The position numbers were made by a program, and so were the translations under genes. Shown in pieces: positions 1 through 12,249 of a stretch of DNA of 64,000 bases. The first letter of the stretch is position 1; the number at the start of each line of letters is the position of its first letter. The stretch is taken from assembly GCF_024166365.1 (NCBI RefSeq), contig NC_064839.1:14370878-14434877 (forward strand), written 5' to 3'. Source of the DNA: Elephas maximus indicus (taxonomy: Eukaryota > Chordata > Mammalia > Proboscidea > Elephantidae). The notes below the pieces were generated by a model. That model ran no database searches, was not told the origin of the DNA, and saw only the letters and a list, made by a program, of their open reading frames with translations.

Positions 1-1170
1 TTAAATAAATTATGGTACATTCACACAATGGAATACTACGCATCGATAAAGAACAGTGACGAATCTGTGAAACATTTCATAACATGGAGGAACCTGGAAG
101 GCATTATGCTGAGTGAAATTAGTCAGAGGCAAAAGGACAAATATCGTATAAGACCATTACTATAAGATCTTGAAAAATAGTATAAACTGAGAAGAACACA
201 TACTTTTGTGGTTACGAGCGGGGGAGGGAGGGAAGGTGGGTGAGGGTTATTTACTGATTAGTTAGTAGATAAGAACTACCTTAGGTGAAGGGAAGGACAA
301 TACTCAATACAGGGAAGGTCAGCTCAACTGGACTGGACCAAAAGCAAAGGAGTGTCCGGGATAAACTGAATGCTTCAAAGGTCAGTGGAGCAAGGGCGGG
401 AGTTTGGGGACTATGGCTTAACAGGACTTCTAAGTCAATTGGCAAAATAATTCTATTATGAAAACATTCTGCATCCCACTTTGAAATGTGGTGTCTGGGG
501 TCTTAAATGCTAACAAGCGGCCATCTAAGATGCAGCAATTGGTCTCAACCCACCTGGATCAAAGGAGAATGAAGAACACCAAGGTCACAGGATAACTATG
601 AGCCCAAGAGACAGAAAGAACCACATGAACCAGAGACTTACATCATCCTGAGACCAGAAGAACTAGATGGTGCCGGCCACAACCAGTGACTGCCCTGACA
701 GGGAGCACAACAGAGAACCCCTGAGGGAGCAGGAGATTAGTGGGATGCAGACCCCAAATTCTCATAAAAAGACCAGACTTAATGGTCTGACTGAGACTAG
801 AGGAATCCCGGTGGTCATGGTCCCCAAACCTTCTGTTGGCCCAGGACAGGAACCATTCCCGAAGACAACTCATCAGACATGGAAGGGACTGGACAATGGG
901 TTGGAGAGAGATGCTGATGAAGAGTGAGCTACTTGTATCAGGTGGACACTTGAGACTGTGTTGGCATCTCCTGTCTGGAGGGGAGATAGGAGGGTAGAGA
1001 GGGTTAGAAACTGGCAAAATTATCACAAAAGGAGAGACTGGAAGGAGGGAGCGGGCTGACTCATTAGGGGGGAGAGTAAGTGGGAGTATGGAGTAAGGTG
1101 TATATAAGCTTATATGTGTCAGACTGACTTGATTTGTAAACGTTCACTTAAAAATCATTAAAAAAAAAAA
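1..1170 (+). repeat. L1 LINE 3' end (end of ORF2 and 3' UTR) with poly-A
   Basis: It starts with the common mammalian L1 pattern (tggtacattcacacaatgg ... attatgctgagtgaaat) and continues through a long 3' UTR to an A-run at about 1160-1170. The same 3' UTR recurs at 2085-3240. A G-rich polypurine tract lies at 220-246. No intact ORF is present; the short ORFs at 643-1026 are incidental. Confidence 0.8.
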
Positions 1171-1333
1171 GTTATAAATACCGTATGATGTAGCAATCCC
1201 ACTCCTAGGAATATATCCTAGGGAAATAGGAGCCATCACATGAGTAGACACATGCACACCCATGTTCACTGCAGCACTATTACACAATAGCAAAAAGATG
1301 GAAACAGCCTAAGTGCCCATGAACAGATGAATG
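1171..1333 (+). repeat. L1 3' fragment
   Basis: It shows the L1 pattern 'caatcccactcctaggaata ... gttcactgcagcactatt ... agcaaaaagatggaaacagc', which in intact L1 lies just upstream of the 3' UTR. It is a decayed, truncated copy. Confidence 0.7.
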
Positions 1334-1769
1334 TGTTACGGGAACACGGTGTGTTCACCGCCTTAAGAACAAGAGCCATGCCGATTGAAAACAAGGCATA
1401 GTTTATTGCTCACAGCAATCAAGGAGACAGATCATTCTGGAAGCACTGTCTCTCTGAACAAAGGGCTGGAGGAGGTTTTATGCTATGCAGGAAAGGTGAA
1501 GTTATACATATTAAATTTCTGGGAAATGGCATACATATTCAAAAGGGATATGGGATGGGCATGTAGGCTGCATGCACAACTAGCGGCTCAAGATGGCAGC
1601 CCATGTTCTCTCAAGGTGGCTCCTTGTGTTCACTGGACATCTGGGTGTTCCCAAGAAAATGGTGGCATATACCGAAAACACAGCAGCCAGGCTCACCTTA
1701 GGTCACTGTTTCATAGCACATGTGCTAAATCTGGTTCTAGCCAGTTTGCCTGAAAAACAACCGTAAGCA
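1334..1769. repeat. Unassigned 436-bp segment with LTR-like inverted ends
   Basis: The segment interrupts L1-derived sequence. It begins TGTTACGG (1334-1341) and ends CCGTAAGCA (1761-1769), a near inverted repeat of the kind seen at retroviral LTR ends. It has no coding potential worth calling and no clean target-site duplication. I cannot name the family. Confidence 0.3.
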
Positions 1770-1817
1770 GGAAGAATAAAAGGAAATGGGGTGGAGTGTT
1801 TCTTAATCTTAACCACT

Positions 1818-1988
1818 AAACCAAACCAAACCAAACCCGCTGCCGTCAGGTCGATTCCAACTCATAGCGACACTACGGGACAGAGTAGGGCTGCCCCATA
1901 GGGTTTCCAAGGAGCGCCTGGTGGATTTGAACTGCCGACCTTTTGGTTAGTAGCCATAGCTCTAAACCACTATGCCACCAGGGTTTCC
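1818..1988 (-). repeat. AfroSINE (short class)
   Basis: Reverse-complement copy. The RTE-like tail (ccaaacccgctgccgtc) is at the left and the tRNA-like head (taaaccactatgccaccag) is at the right. It is a full-length short-class element of about 165 bp. Confidence 0.85.
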
Positions 1989-2084
1989 ATTTTAACCACA
2001 GTATGCTATTTATCATTGTTTTGTAAAATCTTTCACTGGTGCAGCTTTCAGCTCAGGGCCTTTCTATTTTTTAGCTAGTCTCAA

Positions 2085-3240
2085 ATGGATAAATTATGGT
2101 ACATACACACAATGGAATATTATGCGATGATAAAGAACAATAGTGAATCCGTGAAACATAACATGGCTGAACTTGGAAAGCATTATGCTGAGTGAAATAA
2201 GTCAACCACAAAAGGGCAAATATTAAATGAGACCACTATTATAAAAACCCAAGAAAAGGTTTACACACAGGAAAAAACAACCTTTGATGGTTACGAGGGA
2301 AGCGAGGGGTGGGGAGGGAAAATCACTAACCAGATAGTAGACACTGTGAGTCAGAATCGACTCGACGGTACTGGGTTTGTTTTTTTTTTTTAGATAGTAG
2401 ACAAGTGTTAACTTTGGTGGAGGGAAAGACAACACACAACATAGAGGAAGTCAAAGTCAGCACAACTTGACCAAGGCAAAGTCACAGAAGCTGCCTAGAT
2501 ACATCCAAACACCTTGTGTTACTCGGGCTGAGGGCTGGGGACTATGGTCTTGCGGGAATCTAGGTCAACTGACATAACATAGCTCATAAAGAAAATGTTC
2601 TATAACCTACTCTGCAGAGTAGTCTCTCAGGTCCTAAAAGCTTGTGAACAGCCATCTGTAATACATCTGTTGGTCCCAACACGTTTGGAGCAAAGGAGAA
2701 TGAAGAAAATCAACAACAAAAGAAAAATACTAGTCCAAAGGATTAATGGAGCATATGAACCACAGCCTCCACCAGCCTGAACCCAGAAGAATTAGAAGGT
2801 GCCGGCCTATCACCACTGACCTCTCTGATAGGGATCACAATAGAGGGTCCTGGGCAGAATAAGAGAAAAATGAACAATATTCAAATTCACAAAGACCAGA
2901 CTTAGTAGTCTGACAGAGATGGATGAACCCCTGAAACTATGGCCCCTGGACATCTTGCTAACTCAGAACTGAAGCCACTCCTGAAGTCCAGCTTTCAGCC
3001 AGATTAGACAGTCCTGTAAAACAAACAATAGCACATGTGAGGAATGTGTTTTCTTAGTTCGGTCAAGGGACAGGAAAACTGGATGAATGGATACTGAAAA
3101 CCCAGGGTGGAAAGGGAAAGGAGAAGAGTGCTGACACACTGCAGGGGTTGCAACCAAAGTCACAAAATTTGTGTATAAAATTTTTGAATGAAAAACTAAT
3201 TTGCACTGTAAACCTTCATCTAAAACACACAAAAATAAAC
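2085..3240 (+). repeat. Second L1 3' end, interrupted by a truncated SINE
   Basis: It is co-linear with 1-1170 (tggtacatacacacaatgg ... attatgctgagtgaaataag ... gtgccggcc ... ), so it is a second copy of the same L1 3' UTR family, diverged by many substitutions and small gaps. It ends near an acacacaaaaataaactt tail. A SINE fragment is inserted at 2344-2391. Confidence 0.75.
2344..2391 (+). repeat. 5'-truncated AfroSINE with 12-bp target-site duplication
   Basis: Only the last 48 bp of the SINE are present (gtgagtcagaatcgactcga ... plus T-run). AGATAGTAGACA flanks it at 2332-2343 and 2392-2403, so this very short fragment is a complete insertion and not a decayed remnant. Confidence 0.85.
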
Positions 3241-4205
3241 TTTAAATAGAAATACTGTGAGTAGAAGTGCTGGAGTCAAATTCTAGCTACACCTTGTATT
3301 AAATACCCTGAGGCTTTGTTTTCAAAATTCAAGAAATTGCTAAATTGTGCCTACACAGTCATTTGCATTTACATAACACCTTTGAATTGATTTTCTCTAA
3401 CACTTAACAACTACTAACTGAGTTTCTAAATACCCCTGAGACTACTCTTCTGGTAAAACCTATTCAATAAAATTTACATTCCAGTTTTTTCAAAAGACAT
3501 CTATATTCTTCCTTGAAGTAGGAAAAAAACTTAAACTAGGGAATCTGCATCAGATCAGACAATCAGATTGATTGATTCTGGACCCTTTTACTCTATGAGT
3601 TATTCGGGTTCCGCATCTTTGTAGTCAGCCATCCCCTCACACTAACTTCTTCATTAAATAACTGGTAAAAGCCTAAACTTAGGGAGTTTGTGATCATCAA
3701 AGAAACAAGAAAAATAATGTGCATGAAACAACACACTTAACCTTAACCCTCAAAAGAAAGTACTTTTCACGTGAGCTGTGGCAGACACCACCACCTGTTC
3801 CCCTACATCCATTCTTCTCTTCCGGTGATAGAATTTTTAGCTAGACACATAGCTGGACAGCTCAATTCTTCACTTTCCAGCTTCCTTTGTAGGTGAGGCC
3901 ATGCATTCAAATTATGGCCAATGGGATATGAGTAGAGGTGACACGTGAAATTTCTGGGTTGTACCCTTAAAATTAAGCACAGTTCCACCTGCTTCTCTTC
4001 TTTCTCTTTCCTGCTGGCTGGTATGTGAATGTGGTGATAAGCCATCACTGCCTGCAAGTGTGACACCCTGACCATAGGGACCCTGGGTCCTTGTCACTGC
4101 GGAGCTGCTATCAGTGCTGGACTATTACATGAAAGAGAAATAAACGTCTTGGTGAAGCCACTGTTTTTTGAGGTTTCAGCAGCCTAACTTCTATCTTAAT
4201 TAGTA
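3241..4205. other. Intergenic, old repeat remnant at the right
   Basis: I recognise nothing in 3241-3770. The stretch at about 3770-4205 ends in 'agaaataaacgtcttggtga...ttaattagtac', which resembles the 3' end of an old dispersed mammalian repeat, but I cannot name the family. Short ORFs here have no recognisable product. Confidence 0.35.
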
Positions 4206-4523
4206 CTGAGTCCTCAGCTATTATCTGTAGTCCGCCCCTCAATTTTTATACAGTGAAACCTGTGACAGCTGGAACTCGATGGGACTGCCTTATTTTTCCT
4301 GGTCTTGCAAGCTTACCACTTTTTGATCACTATCAGTGGAAAATATTTATGTTTTCCTTCTCAGACAGGCTTCCATCTTACACAGGTTCCAGCTTTTGCA
4401 GGTTTCAGTATTGGAGGGAAAAATATACCTCCAGCATTCTACCAAGAATCCAATAAGCAAAACCTTTTCTGTATCATGTTTTTCAACTTTTTTTCATTGT
4501 AAACCCCCTTAGGAGGCTTTCTG

Positions 4524-4728
4524 GGTCCCTGTGTGGTGCAAACAGTTAAGTACTCAACTACTTACTGAAGGCTGGTGGGTTGAACCCACCCAGAGGCACC
4601 TCAAAGAAAGGCCTGGCAGTCTGCTTTTGAAAGGTCGCAGCTGGAAAACCCTACGGAGCAGTTCTACTCTGCACACAGGGACGCCAGCAGTCGGAACCGA
4701 TTCAACGGCAGCTGGTTTGGGTTTTTGG
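4524..4728 (+). repeat. AfroSINE (variant class with 'gtggtgcaaac' head)
   Basis: The head gtccctgtgtggtgcaaaca differs from the common gccctggtggcgcagtgg. The body has the aggcctggcagtctgct segment and the tail ends ttcaacggcagctggtttgg. Similar variants occur at 21973, 61636 and, in reverse, 26520, 41591, 43064 and 58553. Confidence 0.75.
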
Positions 4729-5415
4729 GAAGGAGCTTTTTTAGGTATTCTTTCCTATTAACACCCCCTCCCCCCATGAAAATTTACTACCACAGATATA
4801 CTATGTATGTTTATGCATTATATGTATACCTATGCTTTATACATCATGAGTTAGATTTTTTCAAGCCCCAAGAACCAGTTTTCCGTCCGGTGGGGATGAT
4901 ATTGCCATTGAAAATGCATATGCTCTTACATAAATAAGCCGGCTGACAATAGCTGCAGGGGGAGAACAATACTTCAAGCCTCCTTCCTGGTATCCTGAGA
5001 ACTCAAAGAAGTTAAGGGTTGTGATTAAAACCTTCCATGAAGTGGCTGTTACCTGTCACCTCCATCATGTGAGATCACTAATTCAAAGTACAAGTATTCA
5101 CTCAGCTGCGGAGGTAGTTTGAGTCCTGTCAGCTTTCAGGTTTGGAGTTGCAGGCCTGTGAACTCCTCTGATGCATAAGGAGTCCTTCCGGCTAGTTCAT
5201 CATGATCCACTGGAAGACTCAGGAAGGTTTAGGGGAGCGCTTGGTAAGTGTTAGTGGAAATCCAGCCCAGCCCAAGATTAGACAGAATTTAAGGCTTGCC
5301 AAAATGTTGGAATTCAACAGTGTTAGAAACATACACATTTCCAGCTAGAAGTCCTTTTTCCTACATAAAAAAATCCCAAACCAAACAATATGTTTTGGTA
5401 TCCGTTAGTACGGAA
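4729..5415. other. Intergenic, no recognised feature
   Basis: AT-rich sequence without a recognisable repeat, promoter or coding potential; the short ORF at 4725-4937 overlaps the SINE tail and is not convincing. Confidence 0.4.
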
Positions 5416-5416
5416 A

Positions 5417-5631
5417 AAGGAGCCCTGATGGCACAATGGTTAAGCACTTGGCTGCCACCCAAAAGGTAGCTGGTTCAAACCCACCGAGATGCTCCACAGG
5501 AGAAAATACCTGGCAATCTGCTCCTGTAAAGATTTCAGCCTAGAAAACTCTACGGGGCAGTTCTACTTTGTTCTATAGGGTTGCTATTAGCCAAAATTGA
5601 CTCGACAGCAACGTATTTGGTTTTTTGGTTT
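5417..5631 (+). repeat. AfroSINE (long class)
   Basis: Head aggagccctgatggcacaat, body with the extra segment aatacctggcaatctgctcc...gtaaagatttcagcc, tail ttgactcgacagcaacg. About 215 bp, the long class. Confidence 0.85.
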
Positions 5632-6059
5632 TAGCTAACTAACTTTAAATACATGCAGAGAGAAGGAGGTGGAGCGAAAGGGAGAACAATAAATTTTTTT
5701 TGATAAAGGTATGAGATCAAAAGTTTGGAGACCACTGTTCTGACTTTTAACAAGACATCAAGACACCTCAAAAGTCAGCTCCCCTTGTGAACAAGATGGA
5801 GAAATATAAATAGGATAAAAGTACTGCTGGAAAAATATACAGACTGGGCCAACGTGTCCTTAACTAAATATATGTTCCTGTAAGGGAATGCTCAGAGTTG
5901 TAAACACCGCACTTCTCCCAGCCATTTCTATACATTTTATACAATGCCAGTACAAAAAAAAATTCATAGTTTCTTTCTTGGAACCCAAATGTGCAGAAAT
6001 AACTAAGAAACGTGTTTACAGAAGTATAATTAAGGGGCAATTGCTTTCCTAAACATCAA

Positions 6060-6950
6060 AGCATGTGAAACTTGTTTACACAAACAGGCCATATACATAC
6101 TGCAATTCAGTGTGTGATACAGGTAGTAGTTCAGTTCAGTTCAGGGTAAGGATGATGGTAAATGACTATATAATTCGAAAAAAAAAAAGTGTCTTATTTC
6201 TATCCCACCCAATACTTAAAAGATCTGATATTTTAAATACTAGAAGTATGAAAAAAATATTTTACAATCTCGGGATGGGGAAGGCTTTTCTAAGCATGAC
6301 AGAAAAACCCAGAAGGTATAAAAGAAACATGATAGATTTGACAATATAAAATGGTAAAATCCTGCATCACAGAAGACACCATATAGGATGCACAATAATG
6401 AGAATATACCTGCAACATATATGACAAAACGTTAGTGCTGATAACCTATTACCATATTCCTCCTATCAAGGCTGTGTCATCTGTCTATGAACAGAGAAAA
6501 TGGTAAAAAGACCGGAGAACCCGACGCAAAGAAAAAGAATTAACAGCCAATAAGCCTGTGATTTAATTCTCTCCATTTCATTAGTAATTAAAGAAATGCA
6601 CCATTTGTCACTTATGATTGGCAAGGATTAAAAATATTCACCATTGGCAAGGACATGGAGAAATAATCAGAGCGATACACTTTGGTGAAAGCGTAAAGTA
6701 ATACAATTTTTTAACCTTTTTTGAAATGTACTTTGCCAATATTTGCCACAATTTAGAATATGAGTTCTAGGAATTTTATCTCTAGGAATACATTTTAAAG
6801 AATTATACAAGTAAAAGATGTTCTCTGTGGCATTGCTTGTGACAGCATAGAACTAGAAACAACATAAATGTCCAATTTTGAGGGGAATAGTTAAATTTTG
6901 ATACATCATACAGTAAAACTATTATTGTATTAGTTATCTACTGTAGAATA
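6060..6950 (+). repeat. L1 LINE fragment (ORF2 end / 3' region)
   Basis: It contains the degenerate L1 patterns 'gggaaggcttttctaagcatgac', 'attggcaaggatta' and 'gacagcatagaactagaaac'. Reading frames are broken. Boundaries are approximate. Confidence 0.6.
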
Positions 6951-6985
6951 AAATTACCTCAAAATTTAACACTAGCTTAAAACTA

Positions 6986-9060
6986 CTTTGTTGTCAGGAG
7001 CCATCAAGTTGGTTCCGACTCATAGCGACTCTGTACAGCAGAACAAAACCCTGCCTGGTTTTGTGCCATCTTCACAACCGTTGTTATGCTTGAGACCACT
7101 GCTGCAGCCACTGTGTCAATCCATCTCGTTGAAGGTGTTCCTCTTTTTCGATGACCCTCCACCAAGCATGATGTCCTTCTCCAGGGACTGGTCCCTCCTA
7201 AAAACATGTCCAAAGTACATGAGATGAGTCTCGCCATCCTCATTTTCAAGGAGCACTCTGGCTGTACTTCTTCCAAGACAGGCTTGTTCATTCTTCTAGC
7301 AGTCCATGGCATATTCAACATTCTTCACCAACACCATAATTCAAATCCCATCAATTCTTCCTCGGTCTTCCCTTATTCATCCTCCAGCTTTCACATGCAT
7401 ATAAGGCAAGTGAAAATTCCAAAGCTTGGTTCAGGCACACCTTGGTCATCAAAGTGATATCTTTCTTTTTAACACTTTAAAGAAGTCTTTTGCAGCAGAT
7501 GTGCCCAACGCAGCGCATCGTTTAATTTCTTGACTGCTGTTTCCATGGGTGTTGATTGTGGACCCAAGTAAAATGAAATCCTTGACAATTTCCATCTTTT
7601 CTCTGTTTATCATGATGTTCCTTATTGGTCCAGCTGTGATGATTTTTTTATGCTGAGGTGTAATCCATACTGAAGGCTGCAGTCTTCGATCTTCATCAGT
7701 AAGTGCTTCAAGTCTTCTTGGTTTCAGGAAGCACGGTTATGTCATCTGTCTATTGCAGGTTGTTAATCAGTCTTCCTCCAACCCTGATGTCATGTTCTTC
7801 TTCATATACTCCAGTTTCTCTGATTATTTGTCCAGTATACAGATCAAATAAGTATGGTGAAAGAATACAACCCTGACGAACACCTTTCCTGATTTTAAAC
7901 CTTGCAGTATCCCCTTGTTCTGTTCAAACAACTGCCACTTGGTCTATGCACAGGTTCTGCATGAGCACAACTAAGTGTTCTGGAATTCCTATTCTTCCCA
8001 ATAATTTGTTTTTATCCACACAGTCCAATGCTTTTGCACAATCAATAAAACATAGGTAAACATATTTCTGAGGTTCCCTGCTTGCAGCCGAGATCCATCT
8101 GACATCGGCAACGATATCTCTCATTCCACATCCTCTTCTGAATCCAACTCTGACTTTCTGTCAGTTCCCTGTCAATAAACTACTGCAAACCATTTTTGAA
8201 TTCAGCAAATTTACTTGCGTGTGATATTAATGATACTCTTTGGTAATTTCTGCATTCTGCTGGATCATCTTTCTTTGGAATGGGCACAAATATGGATCTC
8301 TTCCAGTCGCTTGTCCAGGTCTTTCAAATTTCTTAGCATAGACAAGTGAACACTTCCAGTGCTGTATCCGTTTTTTGAAACCTATCAGTTCATATTCCAT
8401 CAGTTCCTAGGGCCTTGTTTTTCACCAGTGCCTTCAGAGCAGCTTAAACTTTTTCTTTCAATACCATTGGTTCTTGGTCATATGCTACCTCCTGAAATGG
8501 TTGAACATCGACCGATTCTTTTTGGTACACTGACTCTATGTATTCTTTCCATCTTCTTTTGATACTTATGCATCATTTAATATTTTGTCCATAGAATCCT
8601 TCAATACTGCAACTTGATGCTTGAATTTTTTCTTCAGTTCTTTCAGCTTGAGAAACGCTGAGCATGTTCTTCCCTTTTGATTTTCTAACTCCAGGTCTTT
8701 GCACATGTCATTGTAATACTTTCGTCTTCTCGAGCTGGCCTTTGAAATCTTCTGTTCAGCTCTTTTACTTCGTCGATGATTTCTTCCATTTGCTTTAGCC
8801 AGTCTACGTTCAAAAGCAAGTTTCACAGTCTCTTCTGACATCCATTCTGGTCTTTTCTTTCTTTCCTGTCTTTTTAATAACCTTTTGCTTTCTTCATGTA
8901 TGATGTCTTTGATGTCACTCCACAACTCGTCCGGTCCTCAGTCATTACTGTTCAATGTGTCAAATCTATTCTTGAGATGGTCTCCAAACTCAAGTGGGAT
9001 ATACTCAAGGTCATATTTTGGCTCTCGTGGACATGTTTTTTTCTTCAGCTTCAACTTAAA
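6986..9060 (-). mobile_element. RTE (BovB-like) LINE, 3' two kilobases, broken
   Basis: The 3' end is at the left (ttgttgtcaggagccatcaag, the reverse of the RTE tail ending cacctaacaacaa). On the minus strand, recognisable fragments run from right to left: a linker region (WSDIKDIIHEESKRLLKRQE, 8566-8925), a reverse-transcriptase segment (YLCFIDCAKALDCVDKNKLL, 7924-8124), and the C-terminal part (7004-7321). Frames are interrupted by stops and frameshifts and the 5' endonuclease half is missing, so it is a dead, 5'-truncated copy. Confidence 0.85.
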
Positions 9061-9069
9061 ACAACAATA

Positions 9070-9470
9070 AACATTTATTACCTTCACAGTTTCTATGCAT
9101 CAGATATTAGCGAATGGCTTAGACAGGCAGTTCTGGCTCAGGATCTCTCATGAGGTTACAGTCATCCGAAGACTGGTCTGGAGCAGATGGACCTACTTCC
9201 AGCTCAGCTCACCTACATGGATGGCAAGGTGGCACTGGTTGATGGTGAGAGGACCTTCCCCCTCCCTGACACGAGCTTCTCACAAGCTGATTCAGTGTCC
9301 TTACAACATGGTGGCTTCCCCCTAAGCGAGCAATCCCAGGGAGACTAATGCTAAAACTGGAATGTCTTTTATAACCTAATCTCCTAAGTTCCATACTGTC
9401 ACTTCCACAGTATTCTACTGGTCACACAGAACACCCACGGTTCAGTGAAAGAGTGTGAATACCAGGCAGC
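9070..9470 (-). repeat. MaLR/MLT1-like LTR remnant
   Basis: The sequence (tttattaccttcacagtttc ... ggctcaggatctctcatgag ... cttttataacctaatctcc ... cagtattctactggtcac) follows the reverse complement of MLT1-type LTRs in order. It is heavily diverged. Confidence 0.5.
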
Positions 9471-9474
9471 AAGA

Positions 9475-10330
9475 ATTATTTAGGCTGAGATCTAAAGGCT
9501 GAATAGTTGTTAAGTCTTGAGGTAAGAATCTAAAAGAAAATTGGTATGAATAGATGAGGCTGGAAAGGTCAACAGAGCAGTTCTTGCAAGCCATGTTAAG
9601 GAGTTTGATTTTTAGAATGAAGCCACCAAAGGATTTATATTTTAGTAAGATCACTGGTTATCACACGGAGGATGAGTTGAGTAGACGAGGACAGGGAGAG
9701 CAGTTAATCAGTTTGGCTACTGAAATGATCCAGACAAGAAATGATAGTAACTTGGATTAGGGTGGTGAAACATGAGATGGAGAAAGGTGAGAAAGTTCTG
9801 AGATATTTAGGAGGCAACTGCAACAGGACTTGATGACTGACTGAACATGCGAATCACACAACAGGGAGGAATCCAGGCTTTTGACTTGAGCAATTAGGTA
9901 AATGGAGCACGCCAGATGAAGAGCAGGTTTGGGGATTAGAGGAAGTTTAATTTTTAACATGTTTGAGGTGCCTGAACACGTGGAAACATTCAATAGGCAG
10001 AAGATATGCATGGATATAAAAACATAAATAGAGTCATCAATCAAGCTATCAGTGCAAATTGGACCTATGGGCCAGAAAATCACTGATTTTTAAGAAGAGG
10101 AGGTTGCCAAGGAGACTGAAAAGGAATGCCAGAAAGGCAGGTAGGAGGAACACCAGGGGAGTTCATTGTCACAGAAATAGGAATGACCAAGAGTGTTCAT
10201 ACGATTAACCAGGCAATTTAAGGATGCCAATTTAGGCTACTGGGGCTTCTAAGCAATTTAAAACTGAATAAACACTGCACATGAGATAGGAAAAAGCCAA
10301 GGGAAGATGCTTTTAAGGGAAGGACGTGAT
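9475..10330 (-). repeat. L2 LINE fragment
   Basis: The reverse complement reads as the L2 3' body (…ctcaagtcaaaagcctggat… atcaagtcctgttg…). Ancient and broken. Confidence 0.5.
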
Positions 10331-10344
10331 GAATAGTGTTATGA

Positions 10345-10770
10345 TTTCTGGCGTAGTACTTCTCAAAATGTGATGTACATACATTTCACTTGCCAATTTT
10401 ATTAAAATGCAGATTCTGGCTCAGCAGGTCTTGGGTAAGGCCTGAGATTCTGCATTTCTAAGAGGTCCGAGCCAAGGCCAATGCTGCTAGTCCGCAGACA
10501 CCTTTTAGTACAAGATTCAGCTCTGTTTCTCACTTTAGCAAGCATCAGAATCACCTGGAGAACTTCTTAAAACAGATTTCTGGGCCCCCATCCCTACAGA
10601 TTCTGATTCAGTAGGTCTGGGGTGGTGGTGGTTGTTAGTTGTCACAAAATAGTGATCTAGGGTAAAAAAAAGTAATAACTCGCATGTCTAACAAGTTCCC
10701 AGGTGACCATAATAGTAATGACACAGGTCCCCAGATCACACTCTGAGCTGTACTCTTGTAGAGGTCCGCA
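10345..10770 (+). repeat. Two adjacent MER5-like hAT fossils
   Basis: 10345-10515 holds 'agtacttctcaaaatgtgat ... ggcctgagattctgcatttc'. 10515-10770 holds 'agcatcagaatcacctggag ... gattcagtaggtctgggg ... aacaagttcccaggtgac', with an unrelated insertion near 10620-10680. Both match the MER5 hAT-Charlie pattern. Confidence 0.7.
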
Positions 10771-11166
10771 GCTTGACTACTGCTGGCCCCAGCAGTCAGC
10801 CAGTCCACCTGGGTCTCAAATCATGCAAACAAGCATTACTTTATGCCACTGCAGTCACAGTCCATGACCAGAACTCATTCTTTTTTGGCCCCTCCTTGAC
10901 TCCTTGCTCATATGGGCAGAAGTAGAGGTACTGACCTATTCTTCATTATCCATCAGTTCCACCCCCACCCCCCACATTCCCCACCCCGTTTGCGTAGCAG
11001 AACTTAAGATGCATTCTAATTGGCTTAATCATTCCCAAGACTTAAACTCTCAGCAGTGGGTGCCTATTTCTTATAAGTATGAAAGCATTTTATTACTTAG
11101 TAAAGCAGTTCCATAATATTAAAGCAAAATAAGCAGCTGCTGATGAATATTATGTCCTTTACTCAA

Positions 11167-11313
11167 GGGGGCACCCTAGTGGCACAGTGGTTAAACGTTG
11201 AGGCTGCTAACCAAAAAGTTCGAACGCTCCTTGGAAACCCTGTGAGGTGAACTCCTAATGTTCTACAGGGTCACTATGAGTCGGAATCGACTCAAGGGCA
11301 ACAGATTTTGGTT
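11167..11313 (+). repeat. AfroSINE (short class), internally deleted
   Basis: Head gcaccctagtggcacagtgg, tail gtcggaatcgactcaagggc. The segment from the B-box to the tail junction is shortened (aaaagttcgaacgctccttgg). Confidence 0.8.
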
Positions 11314-11399
11314 ACTCAAGGGATGCGTTTTTCACGACATTTTTCCCCAGAGAGACAATTCGTTAAAGAAAACCCCCTATAAAAGGGAAAAATCCTACT

Positions 11400-11945
11400 T
11401 AAGAATCAATTCATACACGTATTTATTAAACACTCAAATAAATTTCACATAAGGCATCTTAACATTAAAAAAGATTAATATACAGTCTGTGCTCTTAAGG
11501 CCATGATATGAAAAGGATAAGACATCAACGACCATGCTGAAAAATGACAAATACCACATGAAAAAACAGGTGTCACTGGCTCCTATTAAAGCCACCAAAA
11601 GATACCCCAATCTATTTTCAGGAAATATGCACTTGTTATTAAAAGCAACACACAAAGAAGAACATCCAGCTGAGGTGTCTGGAAAAGGCTTCCTGGATGA
11701 AGTAATTCAAGTTGGAACTAGTTAGTATTTGCACAGGTGGAGGACCAGGAAGGTGGTTCCTTACCACGAATCAGTTAACATTTAGCCTGAGTGTCTGCTA
11801 AGAAGTAAAAGATTTTATCTACTGTTTTTCAGTGTGATGAATTAAAATATGCAGCTATAAAGCACAATCCCTGCCTTCAAAACAGGCTTACAATCTAGTT
11901 TGGAGACAGAGTAGCATATGTGACCATGCTTTAAGAAAACCCTAA
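11400..11945 (-). repeat. Probable L2 fragments
   Basis: Stretches such as 'gtatttattaaacactcaaa' and 'cacaatccctgccttcaaaacaggcttacaatctag' resemble the reverse of the L2 3' end. Boundaries and family are uncertain. Confidence 0.35.
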
Positions 11946-11953
11946 GGAGAAAA

Positions 11954-12115
11954 TGGAGCCCTGGGGTGCAGTGGTTGAGAGCTATGGCTGCTAACCAAAA
12001 CGTCGACAGTTCGAATCCACCAGCTGCTCCTTGGAAACCCCATGGGACAGTTCTACGCTATACTCTAGGGTCGCTGTGAGTCGGAATCGACTCGACGGCA
12101 ACGGATTTGGTTTTG
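11954..12115 (+). repeat. AfroSINE (short class)
   Basis: Near-consensus copy: ggagccctggggtgcagtgg to tcggaatcgactcgacggca, followed by a (gttt)-rich tail. It sits directly upstream of the CpG island. Confidence 0.9.
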
Positions 12116-12249
12116 TACTTTCTTTTTTTTGTTTGTTTGTTTAGGAAAAAAATAGCGCCCCTCCCTCCAACACTAAAGAGAAGTCTTTAAGAGACCGGAA
12201 AGTATCTCTGTGGGTACATATTAGGGCCCTCTCACCTGCTGTCAGTAAA

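Noticed and set aside
8566-8925. 119-aa minus-strand ORF as a host gene
   Set aside because: It is the linker region of a broken RTE retrotransposon, with collinear RTE sequence on both sides.
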